Shown: piece by piece, positions 1 to 13,347 of the stretch
Layout: each line of letters begins with the position of its first letter
Position numbering within the stretch: the first letter of the stretch is position 1
Assembly (NCBI RefSeq): GCF_009730915.1
Contig: NC_052475.1
Location: forward strand, 23,559,016 to 23,623,015
Direction: 5' to 3'
Origin: Dioscorea cayenensis subsp. rotundata
Lineage: Eukaryota > Streptophyta > Magnoliopsida > Dioscoreales > Dioscoreaceae
DNA length: 64,000 nt
The notes under the pieces: generated by a model
Database searches by the model: none
Told to the model about the DNA's origin: nothing
The model's input: the letters and a program-made list of their open reading frames with translations, nothing else
Translations under genes and position numbers: made by a program

Positions 1-361
1 GTTAGAGACCTCTTCAAAGGAGAGTGTTACCATTTAGTTGTTTTAAGCCTAATCCATTTTTCATTTTTTTTTTTGGATAAACAAAGGATATATATATATA
101 TATATTTTTGAATTCTTTTTTTTTTTCTCTCTCCTAATCCACACTTCTATTAAGTCGGAGATCAAGGAAAGGAGAGATAGAAGGAAAGAGTCTCTCATAT
201 ACAAAACTACCCATGCTCCCTATTTTCATGCAGATAATTCACCATTGCCTACACCTTTAAGACCAGCTAGCAAGAGATAACATGCTTTCAATATCACAGC
301 CATAGTTAGTTATTAGAGTCTCTCACTGTCACTGAGAACCAAAAACCCCAAAACAGTGTCC
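1..361. other. 5' flank of the YUCCA gene
   Basis: AT-rich sequence with a short TA run near 90-105 and pyrimidine-rich patches. It ends in the probable 5' leader of the YUCCA gene. No coding frame and no confident promoter element was recognised. Confidence 0.5.
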
Positions 362-2751
362 ATGGATTGCTGGAGGGAAACTGAGGGCAAGCTTGTTCAT
401 GATCCTTTATATATAAAAGCAGCAGCAGCAGCGGCAGCGGCAGCAGCAGTAGCTAGTGTTCTTTCCGAAAAGATGACGGCAATGACCAAGAAGCACTGTA
501 TCTCCTTCCCCGGACCGATCATCGTTGGTGCTGGTCCTTCAGGGCTCGCCGTGGCTGCATGTCTTAAAGAGAAAGGCATCCCTAGCTTGATAATTGAAAG
601 ATTCAACTGCATAGCATCACTATGGCAGCTAAAGACTTATGACCGTCTCCACCTCCACCTCCCCAAACAGTTCTGTGAACTTCCTCTCATGCCTTTCCCT
701 TCTTCATTCCCTACGTACCCTACAAAACAACAATTTCTACAATACCTTCAAGACTATGCGGATCACTTCTGCATCACACCTGTGTTCAATGAAGCTGTGG
801 AGACTGCAGAGTTCGACACCGGACTTGGTTTGTGGAGGGTGAGGACGACGTCTGCTGAATATAGATGTCCATGGCTAATCGTCGCAACCGGAGAGAATGC
901 TGATGCTGTGATGCCTCACATCAATGGCATGGGACAGTTCAAAGGACAGATCTTACACACAAGTGCTTATAAAAGTGGCGACGCCTTCTCCGGCAAGAAG
1001 GTTCTCGTCGTCGGCTGTGGAAATTCCGGCATGGAGGTGTCCTTGGATCTATATAACTACAATGCTAGGCCTTCTGTCGTTGTTAGAGATGCGGTATGTC
1101 TTTCTAGCTATCATCTTCTTCTTCATTTTCATTTTGTATATATATTAGGGTTTCTTAGTACTCACTCTCCAAAGATGATTTGGTTGTTCTTATTGAGTGA
1201 TTGTGATGGTTAATAGCTAGTCATGATCATTGTCAAAGACAAAGGAAAACATTGGAGTGGCAGGAAGCACTTGCTCTTCTAGCCTATATACTACTTTTTT
1301 TTAGGAGTTAGAAAAAGGAAAAGAATAGATTATATAATCTAGTGATGAAAAGAGAGCTAGTTTAATTTTAGGCATGCGAAGAAAGAGAGATTCTTCATGA
1401 AATGTCAGTTATGTACCACCGTTAGAACCACAAGCTCACTCTCTCACACACACACACACACTCTATCTTGCCAGCCTTTCTTGGGATTCATCAGCACGCG
1501 AGTGAGTTGAACACCATATATCTTCTCCATTGCTTTTTTGAGCTCATTGCTCACTGTTCTCCTCTGATTTTTTCTTCATCCAGAGCTGGCTCTGGCTCTG
1601 GCTCTCATTCTATGAGATCTTGGTGCATGGGACCCCATTTCCCACCAAGAGGCCTGGTATATAGTACTAATAAGAAATAACACCACAGTCTATCTTTGCA
1701 CCGCTCCTGCTATCTATCCATTTCTCTTTCGATCTGGAAAACTATATAAAATTAGTGTATATTGAAGATACAAGTAAGTGGATGATAGGAGAGAGTGAGT
1801 GCAACCAAGTTGGTGAACAACATGGGCATTGGATGTTATCATGCAACAAACAGCGCATTCCATCTCATCTTACCAACACTTTTGATCACTTTGATATTTA
1901 TATATATAAATATATTTTTAATTTCTTTTCTTTTTCATTATTCATCAGGTGCATGTCTTGCCGAGAGAGATACTCGGAAGCTCCACTTTCGGGTTGTCCA
2001 TGTGGCTACTCAAGTGGCTGCCCATGAGAATGGTGGACCAACTTCTTCTTCTTGCTTCTCGGTTCATGCTCGGTGACACAAGTAGACTAGGCCTGGAAAG
2101 GCCACAGCTTGGTCCTCTTGAACTCAAAGCCAAGTCCGGCAAAACTCCAGTGCTCGATGTCGGTACTCTAGCTAGAATAAGGTCAGGAGACATCAAGGTA
2201 ATACACACCATCTTGAATGATCACTTGTTCATCAATGTAATCTAATATTTGATATTATTGCTCATTGTTTTGTGGACTTTGGTTTTTCTTGTGTTTCAGG
2301 TTTGCCCTGGCATAAAGAGGTTGACGAGACATGGAGCAGATTTCATGGATGGAAGTTCAGAGGAGTTTGATGCCATCATCTTGGCAACTGGCTACAAAAG
2401 CAATGTACCTTCTTGGCTTAAGGTATAGGCATTGCATCATTGTGTCTCACTTTTCATTGTCCATTTCTATATAACTCCCATAATTGTCACACTATGGGAC
2501 AGCAATGATCTTATAATGTCTGATAGCATGACTAATGTTACAAGAGTTTTGTTTTTGCTTGGCAGGAGAAGGATTTCTTCTCTGATAAAGATGGGTTGCC
2601 AAGAAAGCCATTCCCTAATGGATGGAAAGGGGAGAAAGGTCTCTACACCGTTGGCTTTACGAAGAAAGGGATCCTTGGTGCGTCGATGGATGCGAGACGT
2701 ATAGCTGATGATATAGATAAATGCTGGAAATCTCAGGGACAAGAACAATAG
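362..2751 (+). CDS. YUC: YUCCA-type flavin monooxygenase (indole-3-pyruvate monooxygenase), 4 exons
   Basis: Converts indole-3-pyruvate to the auxin IAA using FAD and NADPH, the rate-limiting step of the TAA/YUC pathway. Exons are 362-1093, 1949-2197, 2300-2422 and 2566-2751. All junctions are GT-AG and in frame, giving 429 residues, normal for the family. Visible motifs: FAD-binding GAGPSG (56-61), the FMO signature FxGxxxHxxxY (193-203), NADPH-binding GCGNSG (218-223) and ATGY (356-359). The start is the ATG at 362; an in-frame GTG six bases upstream is not a plausible plant start. The N-terminal MDCWRE...GKL.HD pattern and overall sequence resemble the YUC2/YUC6 clade (recalled, not searched). 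An unusual run of ten alanines occupies residues 20-29, just before the FAD motif. A GA microsatellite (2883-2908) lies in the probable 3' UTR. The gene looks intact. Confidence 0.95.
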
Positions 2752-2877
2752 CTATCCTTCTCTTCTCCACTGAAGCTATCATATGTGCATGCATGATGCA
2801 TTAGGGTTGCATGTGAAGTTTGGCTGACTGTTATTCTTATATCTTGTATAGTTTCTTTTGTTTCTTTTGGTTTTACT

Positions 2878-2908
<31 letters not shown>

Positions 2909-3430
2909 TCAGAGAGAGATGGTTTGTTGCTAGGGTTGATAACGAGAGCATCCATGAAAGCTAGATGAATTGAAGGTTTAGTGTATGTTCTTTCTTCATA
3001 ACCTTTCATTTGTTTATTTTCTTTGCAAATAAGTGTTGTTGTGGTATCTAAAGATTCATCTTCATCGACCAATGAATAAAAATCCTGATATATATACATA
3101 TATATATATATATATTATGCATGATTATTAACACTTTTCTTTGTCTAAGCAAAATGAAACAAAACAAAAGTGTCATACTAAAAAAAAAAGGTAAAGAATG
3201 AAAAGAAAACATATCCAAAGTTGATGAGGTCCAAACCAATAATAAATCAATCTCATGGCAATGGACCACTTACAGCACTAGCTAGCTAGTCTCACAGTCT
3301 CACTTCATGAGGTTGGCATAACGATCTCTTGCCAACCATTCCTTTGCCACAGATCCTTCTGCAAGATAAGATTGTAAACTCATGGATATACAAAGACACA
3401 CTTGGACTTGTGCCTACCTTGCTATCTCTA

Positions 3431-3467
<37 letters not shown>

Positions 3468-3525
3468 ACATTAAGCATCTTGTATATATTATTCTTGCAA
3501 TGGCATGCATGAGTTCCTTATTTGC

Positions 3526-3579
<54 letters not shown>

Positions 3580-5300
3580 ACCTGACATGCAAGACATCCA
3601 CTATAGAGTCCAAAGTCCAAACCATGTGTGAGAATCAGAGGGCAAATGATTGAAGATAGAATGGGATGAGCATAATACTTGAGTGGTGGTCCCAAATACA
3701 CTGTGATATACTCTTTTTGTAAGTGATATGTATATATATATATATATATATATATCACAAAATGAAGGTTTAGGGACCATATACATAAATATATGGTTGA
3801 GAATTAAACTTTAAAAAGGCTTCAAATGGCTCTCTATATCTCTCTGTACGTCTTTGTGACATTAGTCATTAGTCATGTATATATATATAGACAGACGACT
3901 AGCTCTCACAACTATCTAATTCTCTTTCTACTGATGTGTGACATTGGCCTAACCTCTATGATCTAATATCATTAACTCCAAATATCATGTAAAGAATGTA
4001 ATGTCTCTGCTGCAATTGATCTTAATTATAACAAGTGTGTTTATTTGCCTCAAGAGTACGTAGTGCTGAGTGGGACCAAAAACACATGGTGAGCATAGCC
4101 TCAAATTCACATTATTATGGTTCTCTACAACTTGGCTGACACCATGCAACATGATCAATAATGAATCAATATTTACTTGTATTACATGCTGAGCAATTTC
4201 AAAGCCCTTGATGATCATCAAACCTTTTTTTGTTCAATGGAACCATGAGAGAGGCATGATCTAAGGTATCTAAAGCAAGATTTTGTCTCAAAATATTTGT
4301 CACTTATGATTACAAAAACTTCGAGTGGTTCCATGACTCTAATTTCTACCCTATTTGCTTTTGGCTAGCTCTAGTACCCACCATGCTGATCATATACGAC
4401 TAAATATCAGAGCAAGAATAATTTCAAACAGTAAATCTAGGAATATTCCAACCACATCATTAACAGTGATTGAAACTTTACTTAAATATCTCAAAAATAT
4501 AAAAAGCTTTATTTTTATAGTTTTTGATCCACCACCTAGTTTCCTAAGAACAATTTTAAACTTGTCAGAGAGTGAGGTACTAAAACCACTTGTATATGTT
4601 TATATATATATATATATATACACAAAGATTTGAATATAAATTTATTTGCTTAATTAAGTGACCTAAGCCTCTACGGTTTACACCAACTCCGATAGTAATA
4701 AAAACTTTATTTGCTGGTTGGAGTTTAATTTCTCTACGAGAGAGAGGTTTTTCATAAATATGATGTAGTCGAAAATAAGTAGAATCTTTTGTCGAAGAAG
4801 GCCCATGGGCGCATATAAAGTGGTAGCATGTGGATCCTATGGGCCACCACCCAATTATTAGCTACATCTTGTTTGCCCTAACCAAGGGGAGTGACCAACA
4901 AGTGGGAGAAACCCTCCCTCAATGACGCATTCTTTTCTTTTTAACCTTCTTTTCCTACTTTCCTTCCCTTCACTTCAAACTAACACAACTCACAACCCAA
5001 GCATGCAGCATGCATCTCTTTCTCTCCCATCCACTAACTCACAACCATAATTAGTACAGGCTTGAGAGATAGATACATAAAGAGTATATATATATATATA
5101 GTTATAAATATAGCTTTCAAACTTTCTTTGTCTTCCCATGAGCTGTGGGAGCTCAAAGATTCCCAAAAGATATCATGCCAAAGCCATGCAAAACATTTGT
5201 CAAAAGATCTCCCTTCGTTTTCTCTGAACTATATATACTTCTATATTAATTATTTGATTTCAAAAAACAATAATTCAAGGAATATATAAAGTACAATGTA
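2752..5300. other. Intergenic, microsatellite-rich
   Basis: No gene was recognised. It begins with the YUCCA 3' UTR, then carries several TA microsatellites (about 3090-3115, 3435-3466, 3731-3754, 4601-4620), including a compound TA then GA tract at about 3526-3576. Open frames here are products of the repeats. A low-repeat stretch at about 4790-5060 resembles a promoter or leader, but no coding exon follows it. Confidence 0.6.
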
Positions 5301-8300
5301 CCAGCTAACAAAGAAATAGCAACGAAAATCAACATACAAGGCCCTATGCGACAAGTCTCTCGTTAAGCTAGCAACATACAAACATCCAAGGTAATCAACA
5401 TAGAAGATAAACAATATGAACAAGAGACCCACAAGAAACTCAAGAATCAATATCACCTAAAATCAAAGAATTAGAAGTCAGGTTAGCAATCAGGGGCACC
5501 AAAAAAAAGATAAGTGTACTACATAGTCTTACAAACAATCATAGAAACCAATAAGAGAAATAGAACTTGTCCATTAAACTTCGCTTCTTGCCTTTACAAA
5601 TCCACATTGAGAGGAAGGCAACGTGGTTATCGCTTAAGCCCAATTATCCCTTTTTCGCTTTTCTCCCGCCCCAAATCCGCTAAACTAGAGTGGTGGCTTC
5701 TTCTCCCTAGAGATAGCCGCACCCTCGGTGGGTCATCCAGTGAACAATGGTAAAACCTAAGAATCGAGCTACTCAAAATTGCGCTTTCACGCTTCAAAAG
5801 AAGATAGTTCTTTCTACCATCTTTCTTAAACTATTTACAACCATTGGTGAGGCATTCGTTAAACTCGGTTTCCAATAATGAAAAAAGAAAAACTAGTTTT
5901 CTTTCACATTACTCTCTCTCTCTCACTGCTCTAATTTCTCCTTTTATAGAAAGAATTGATCTACAAACTACAATCTTTCTAGGATACAAGTAAGCCCCAC
6001 AACTAGGGTTAAAAGTAGAATAGAAAGGGTTTCTAAAGCATCATTGAAACAACACTTAGCACAACAGTACAATAGCTATAATGTCATCTAAATTGGTCTT
6101 GCAATCTAACAATAAGTCATAATTGTCCTAAGTTATGCACCATCACAATGAATACAAAGATGACCTTTCCCACTTGAACATACATTACATTGTCTAAATG
6201 TACAACATGCAACACACAAATGAGATAAAGAAATAAGTAAATTGAGGAGGTTTGTTAGCTTTCTTAGAAGCGGATAGTGATGATGCTCTCGAGCCTTGAG
6301 CGACTAAAAATTCCAAAGGCGCCATACATCACATAAGAAGGGTCTGGCTTATTAAAACTCAAATATGAAGAAGATAAAAATAAAATAAAATACTAAAATG
6401 AAATCTAGGAAAGCGATGCAAAATAAATAGTTCGGTGGGGGACTCTTAGTACTAACTATGACCGAAACCAAAATGCAGTTTAATAATAAAATGAAATCTG
6501 ATCAAGCTACTTAGAACATAAAATTAAAAGTGAAAGATGAAGTGTGTTTGGCGGTCGAACTCAGGCTACGTAGCCTCAGGATCGTCAGGTGGGACTCTAG
6601 AGGGCAACTCTCGAGATCAGATCCTCCCTCGCTCCTGAGAGTCATCTCTCCGCTGTGGTGTCGAGGAGGCCTCGGATTGCAGAGTCTTAGTAAGCGTGTC
6701 GGCTCCCACCTTGGTGATCTTTGGAACAAGAGAGGATGGGAGGGACAACTATAAACGATGTTAATGGAAGCTATCTTCAACCGCATCTAACCAGGCCAAC
6801 ACCGGGAAGAATGGTGAACTGCGTCGATTGTGTGGCGTGGTTGTTGGGATGGAGGATGCATGCTCGTGGTGGAGGTGGCGACAACATTAACATAGAATCG
6901 AGGTCTTGGCCAATGCGATGCAGACCATTCATAACCGGGGTGTCGGGGATGATCGGCGTGCTTTTGTCATGATCCTCTTATGGCGGCCCCTTCCACTTTA
7001 AGACATCACAGGATAGCGGGGGAGATGTCTGAGCCACGGCCGAATATGACTCCCGTTCTAGGATCGATTGCCTAATTGTGTATAGCTAAGGCGATCTCAT
7101 ATCTTGGGGTGTAAATGGAACCCGTGATTATGTTGAGGAGGTAATAAAATCCCTCGTATTTACCACCCTAGTTCTATTTTCTCCGCCCCCTATCAAGAGG
7201 ACTCGATAAATGATGGATGTACACGAGGCGGGGGCCGTGAGTGGCCTTTGACCGCCTGGCAAGAAGTGCGTAGCCACTATGGTGCTTTCAAGCCACCGAC
7301 CAAGACTTGCAAGACCTCCTCTATTGGAGCTTAATCGGTGGGGCATTGTACTACAGTTATGCAGGTGAATGCCTCATCATATAATTCAGGATGGATGGAA
7401 AACTTTGTTAAGGCTCATACGATACATATCCGAGACATGAAGCTGGATTGTATTAGCCCTAACAAGCCGATGCATACCTCCCATATTGCTAGCTAAAAAG
7501 TCCTTAGGAACTCTAACGTCTGAAATCTTTGTAGGTACTTGTCTATGATGAAAGCAGTGACTCCAGTCAACAGGTGGCAAATCCGGGACCTCTCGATGGA
7601 GTCTCGTATCATCCCCAAACAGCTCCTAATCTATCTCACGGAACTCCCACAAATGTATTTAGGTGCTCGGGGTGATCGGCCACCACACCTTATGTCTTGG
7701 GGGTACACTAAAAGAATGGGCCTCATAGGGGGTGGTTTGGAAACACTCTCACTTCTCGTTCTCTTGGACACGAGGCCTAGATGAGTCATCTTCTTCCTCG
7801 GGGTATCCCTCGTAAGAGTTTAGTAAACAAAAAATTGAATGTCTCTTTGGGAAAATGCTGGCTACAACACGCACATCACATGGCGGCATAAATTAATCTT
7901 GACTAGAAAAACGCAGGTGTGCTGCTGAGAATGAGTCATGAAAATTTGGGCTTTGTACCCATCGCGACCCAAATTAACACACTCATGTGGCCAGGTGAAC
8001 ATGGTGCGCGCACAAGCACAAGGTGAAAACAGCGAGAGCACGAGTGGGTGCTCGGTTGCTTTCTCTGTTCTAAGAAAAATAATAAATAGAGCATGGTTTC
8101 TGGCCCTAACACCATGATTCAATCATCCCAAATCATGCAACATGAATAGAATGAAATGTAAGAGTCTGAAGATAATTGCACAAAACAAGGCTAGAAATGG
8201 TGAAAGTTCGTACATTTTGCTGAAGAAGAGGAGATGGCGGGAGAAGGAAACCGCAATGGGGTGCTCAAAAGTTTGGGATAAAAGCTAAATACAACCAAAG

Positions 8301-9104
8301 AGAAACTAGAAGTTTGGGAGAGAAAAGAAGTGAAAGCAGTGTGATTATATACAGTGGTGAGAATAAAAAAAAAACAAAAATGGATGAGTCGCACTAAGCA
8401 CGCAGTGTAAAAATCTTACTCGAGACAATATTGAGCCCTTAAAAAGGAAATTTAGCCTAAACTAGGATAGTCGTGATTGGGGAGGCCCGTACTTAGGAGC
8501 CATTTTATAGGAAAAATTCAAAACCCCAAAATCAAGCATTAGTAAAGGGAAAACGGTGTGCTTATGCAGAAACACGATCACCGGCTTATCTCATTTGGAA
8601 AAGCGTGGCTACTTGCTACAAACCAATTTTTCTATAGCTCCTATAGAATGCATGGCCATAAGCATGTTGTGCTTCCCAAGAAAGGAATTAGAGGACACCG
8701 CAAAACAAAACACACACACACTCCGTTAATTACTAGCATGAAAATAGAGCTTTTTAACTTAAGTTTGAGCAGCACATTTTATACTTTCGCATGTACACAA
8801 AAGGAGAAGAAAAAACTTGAGTCTAACAACATCAAATACCTAACCAAGAACATAGAAACAAAACAACAAATAAAAATAAAGGAGAATAAAATCATAAGAA
8901 CAAACACAAAAAATACTTGGGTTGCCTCCAAGAGCGTTTTTAATATCACACTAGCTTAATGCTACCTTGGCTACAGGGATCATAAAATTTATTTCCCCAA
9001 AATAACTTTTGTACCACAGACGCCTGAAGATAGGGGGATTAACATAGTAATCAAGAATTTCCCCCTTACTTAGATTCAAAGAATACATGAGCAATACATG
9101 TGTG
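5300..9104. mobile_element. Decayed repeat region, probable LTR-retrotransposon remnants
   Basis: No frame codes for a recognisable protein. Base composition is less AT-biased than the flanks, and stop codons interrupt every frame. At about 8917-8940 the sequence reads ACTTGGGTTGCCTCCAAGAG, which resembles a motif recalled from the untranslated internal part of many plant Ty3-type LTR retrotransposons. The region runs directly into an assembly gap, as expected where a repeat could not be assembled. I could not find paired LTRs, a primer-binding site or gag/pol domains, so the element type is inferred from that one motif and the context. The 6.4-7.8 kb part is higher in GC and may be a different element. 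Confidence 0.35.
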
Positions 9105-10104
9105 NNNNNNNNNNNNNNNNNNNNNNNNNNNNNNNNNNNNNNNNNNNNNNNNNNNNNNNNNNNNNNNNNNNNNNNNNNNNNNNNNNNNNNNNNNNNNNNN
9201 NNNNNNNNNNNNNNNNNNNNNNNNNNNNNNNNNNNNNNNNNNNNNNNNNNNNNNNNNNNNNNNNNNNNNNNNNNNNNNNNNNNNNNNNNNNNNNNNNNNN
9301 NNNNNNNNNNNNNNNNNNNNNNNNNNNNNNNNNNNNNNNNNNNNNNNNNNNNNNNNNNNNNNNNNNNNNNNNNNNNNNNNNNNNNNNNNNNNNNNNNNNN
9401 NNNNNNNNNNNNNNNNNNNNNNNNNNNNNNNNNNNNNNNNNNNNNNNNNNNNNNNNNNNNNNNNNNNNNNNNNNNNNNNNNNNNNNNNNNNNNNNNNNNN
9501 NNNNNNNNNNNNNNNNNNNNNNNNNNNNNNNNNNNNNNNNNNNNNNNNNNNNNNNNNNNNNNNNNNNNNNNNNNNNNNNNNNNNNNNNNNNNNNNNNNNN
9601 NNNNNNNNNNNNNNNNNNNNNNNNNNNNNNNNNNNNNNNNNNNNNNNNNNNNNNNNNNNNNNNNNNNNNNNNNNNNNNNNNNNNNNNNNNNNNNNNNNNN
9701 NNNNNNNNNNNNNNNNNNNNNNNNNNNNNNNNNNNNNNNNNNNNNNNNNNNNNNNNNNNNNNNNNNNNNNNNNNNNNNNNNNNNNNNNNNNNNNNNNNNN
9801 NNNNNNNNNNNNNNNNNNNNNNNNNNNNNNNNNNNNNNNNNNNNNNNNNNNNNNNNNNNNNNNNNNNNNNNNNNNNNNNNNNNNNNNNNNNNNNNNNNNN
9901 NNNNNNNNNNNNNNNNNNNNNNNNNNNNNNNNNNNNNNNNNNNNNNNNNNNNNNNNNNNNNNNNNNNNNNNNNNNNNNNNNNNNNNNNNNNNNNNNNNNN
10001 NNNNNNNNNNNNNNNNNNNNNNNNNNNNNNNNNNNNNNNNNNNNNNNNNNNNNNNNNNNNNNNNNNNNNNNNNNNNNNNNNNNNNNNNNNNNNNNNNNNN
10101 NNNN
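9105..10104. other. Assembly gap, 1000 N
   Basis: Exactly 1000 undetermined bases. A round number is typical of a scaffold gap of unknown true size, so distances across it are not meaningful. Confidence 0.99.
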
Positions 10105-11391
10105 GTGCATCAAATATTAGTATATTTGTGATATCTAAGGTAGTTTAGAAATTTGCATCAATATCTTTATTTTTAAATATTTAAATAAATTTTAATTTTT
10201 ACTTTTTGATTGCACAAGTTGGAGCGCATATCCTTGAAGGATCAATGCCTAAAACAAATAATTCACATTCCAACTCCAATAGACCAAATTTAGGTATCAA
10301 GTTAAATATTATAAAAAAATTTTAAATAATGTGAAGGAACCACTTACGTCAATTATTGTGAGAGACGTTGATCATTCCACTTCTCACTTGGGAGGAAAAA
10401 CTACAAAAGTTAAACATTGATAAAAAAAATTATAAATTTTTTTTTATATAATGAAATATTTTAAGCAAGGTTTTTTTGTTATATATTATAAAAATAAAAT
10501 AAAATCACATTAAATATCCATAACACATGAGATCGTCCAGAAAGAACAAGTTCAGCTAAACAAAAATTAAAAAAAAAGTATTTTTTTGAAATAAAAATTA
10601 TATTTTTCATAAGATAACGACCATACACTAACATGAGCAGGGGAAAAAGTGCTGAATTGCTCATGCTATTATAAAAGGATTTGACTTGAAATAGAATGGG
10701 ACTTGGCCTTAAATATATTTTTTTTAGTCAAATTTAATTTGAACAAAGTATAAGGAAAAAAAATATATGATGTTTACCATTAAAAAAAAAAGGTCAAAAT
10801 ACAAAATGTTCTTCTATAAATTTTTAAATAGTAATGTGAATAAATCATTCTTAAGTCTTTGACGACCACAAATATCATGTATTATTATTATTATTTAATT
10901 TTTGAAGACCTTCCAATTTAATGTTTGATTGTTTCCCATTTGTGTGTTTTGAGGTCAAGGGCAGGGGAGGCCCATAAAGTGCCCATAAAGGGAGAAATTC
11001 TTTTCGCTTGTGGTCATTAAGAAAAAAATATACATATATATATTTTTAACTTTTTAACTAAATTGATATACCGTTTAGGCAACGGGGAATGATATTTATC
11101 CTAAATGATATCTATTTTGTCAAATAAATGTCACCTTATATGAGCCTATTATGTTTAAAAGATCTGAAATGAATAAATTTATTCAATTTATATAATTATG
11201 ATTATTTAATATTTGTAGACCACCAATAATATGTCTCTAATACCACTTGTTGAGAATGTAGGAGAAAAGAAGTGGAAAAAAAATTAATTTTATTAATCAC
11301 ACAATAAGGAAACAATCAAATACTCTCTTATCACTTAACACAACTATTCAGTGGTACTCACTCAGCAAGTATGCTTATTTAATCTAAACTC
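10105..11391. other. AT-rich intergenic, possible retrotransposon edge
   Basis: No coding frame is supported. Around 11230-11270 the text TCTCTAATACCACTTGTTGAGAAT resembles the TGATACCACTTGTTG string common near plant retrotransposon LTR edges and primer-binding sites. No partner LTR was seen, so this is only a hint. Confidence 0.35.
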
Positions 11392-11640
11392 AAATCATAA
11401 TTTATAATTATGAAAGCTACTTGGTTCGAGTGATTAGAGACATTAACACGTGTTTCTTGTGAAGTATGTGAAGTGGTGAGGGTTTGAATTCTCATTGAAT
11501 AAATTAACTTACGGGTGATATTGCACCCCCACTCACTTGCACCGTCAAAGTGAAGGCGTATATGATACAATAACTTACGCATGATAGAGACACTAACATG
11601 TGATTGCTGTGTTTGTCCAAAAAAAAAAAAAATCATAATT
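11392..11640 (+). mobile_element. Putative tRNA-derived SINE with target-site duplication
   Basis: The core is about 11403-11629. It has an A-box-like string (TGGTTCGAGTG, 11422-11432) and a B-box-like string (GGTTTGAATTC, 11481-11491), the pol III internal promoter layout of tRNA-derived SINEs. It ends in a poly(A) tract at about 11619-11630. The 11-mer AAATCATAATT occurs immediately before (11392-11402) and immediately after (11630-11640), a perfect target-site duplication of the kind made by LINE-driven insertion. Length of about 225 bp suits a plant SINE. Both boxes have mismatches to consensus and box spacing is a little long, so the family is unassigned. Confidence 0.55.
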
Positions 11641-13109
11641 CTAATTTGACTCAAATTTAATCTAAAATCACCAAGAAGCATGTTTATATATGAATCAATC
11701 TTGCTAATTTCATCATTACTTCTAAATTGTTGGTCCTTAGTTTTTTCCAAAATTTAAAATAAATACCTAAATTTAGTTAATTTTAGGGAAAAAAAAGTTT
11801 TTTATTAAAATTGTTTTCCTCAATAAATAAATAAATCCAATTTTGCTGATATTTATCATCACATGAGTATTTATTAACAAATATCAGTGATGTAATTAAA
11901 ATTATGTATAATATTTTAAAAAATAATATTGACTTTGGAAGAAAAATACATATTTATAGCTGTTTTGAAGTACCCTTCTCCCTGTTTCTTCATTTATTTT
12001 TATTTTTTTATTTTTATTTATTTGTCTGATTTTAAACAGTATCTAATTTCCAAACATTATCTAAAACAAAGATGAGACAGCTTACAAATCCGTGATGAGA
12101 GGTTGAAATATAATTCAATGACTTCGTGTTTCGACAACTGGATGCACCTTATATCACTTTTTGACTTTCTTTTGGATTTTTTCCTTTTTCATAAATCATA
12201 TTTCATATATATATATACACATATAATAATGTGTACTTTTGATGATTTAATTTTACTTAACTTTGATATATGTACTTCCAAAGGGACGAAATGAAATTCA
12301 TCAGCATGATCAATTGAATTTTGGAATTTTCTATACATATGCAATCCTCTAAATTATATATTTAATTATTAGTATATATATACATCATAATTATTGCAAT
12401 GATAAAACATAGTTTAATATATTGGAACTTTGATGATCAAATGAAGTCAAGAGTTATTTGTTTATGTTGTAATTTATAGTGTGGCATATGTTTGGATTGT
12501 AATATAAAAGTAATTCTCAAATAAAATAACACATCTAATATCCACTGTTAGGTTTATAATAATATTTTCATCAAAAGGCAAAGTGCAAACTTGATTTAAA
12601 TAAATAGTTTTTTTAAAAGAATGCTTATGTGGTTCTTGTGTGGATAGATCCAAGTGTAGAGTCATTGGACTTGCAATTTTCTTGGCTTTTATCTCCATGT
12701 CATGGCTTGACCATTTGAGAAAAGATGTGCACATCTAATTGGGTGTATTTTATTTGAACCTTTGTTTTGAATAAATGAGAAAATTATTAATATTAATAAT
12801 CAAATTAAATAAAGAATAAAAAAAGAAGAGAGTTTATTCTACTATTTAACTTTATCATCTACCCTCATTTTCTTTATTTAACCTTTTTAAAAATGATGAT
12901 TTTAATATCCATACACACGAGGATGATATATGCACATAGAAAATTATTTAAATTATGAATTTTTACATTTAATTTTACTTAATTTTAATCAAGATTTTAA
13001 AACATGTTTATCATGTTTTTTTATTTTCATTAGGACCTAATGTATGTTGTATTATATCATTGGAAAACAAAGTACATCTTTGGTTTAAGACGTAGGGTAG
13101 TTGTTGTTG

Positions 13110-13150
<41 letters not shown>

Positions 13151-13347
13151 CTTAATAAAGGCTAGTTACTTGTTGATATTCACCTATTATTTATATTTTA
13201 TAGATTTTATTTTTTAGGTTTTTTTTCCTTACATAGTTATGATAATGAGTTGAAATTTTAGAAATTTATTTTACATTTCTATTGAAATAATAATTATTTT
13301 TTTAATGCAGAGGAACCAATTCTAGTTGAAGGCATGCCACCAAATAA
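11641..13347. other. AT-rich intergenic
   Basis: No gene seen. Long A/T runs and a (TA)n microsatellite at 13111-13147. The last ~50 bases may belong to the following LINE, whose exact 5' boundary is unclear. Confidence 0.6.

Noticed and set aside
3292-3786. Several overlapping frames encoding Tyr-Ile and Ser-Leu repeats
   Set aside because: Translations of TA and GA microsatellites on both strands.
9076-10148. Long open frames across 9.1-10.1 kb
   Set aside because: They consist of undetermined bases in the assembly gap.
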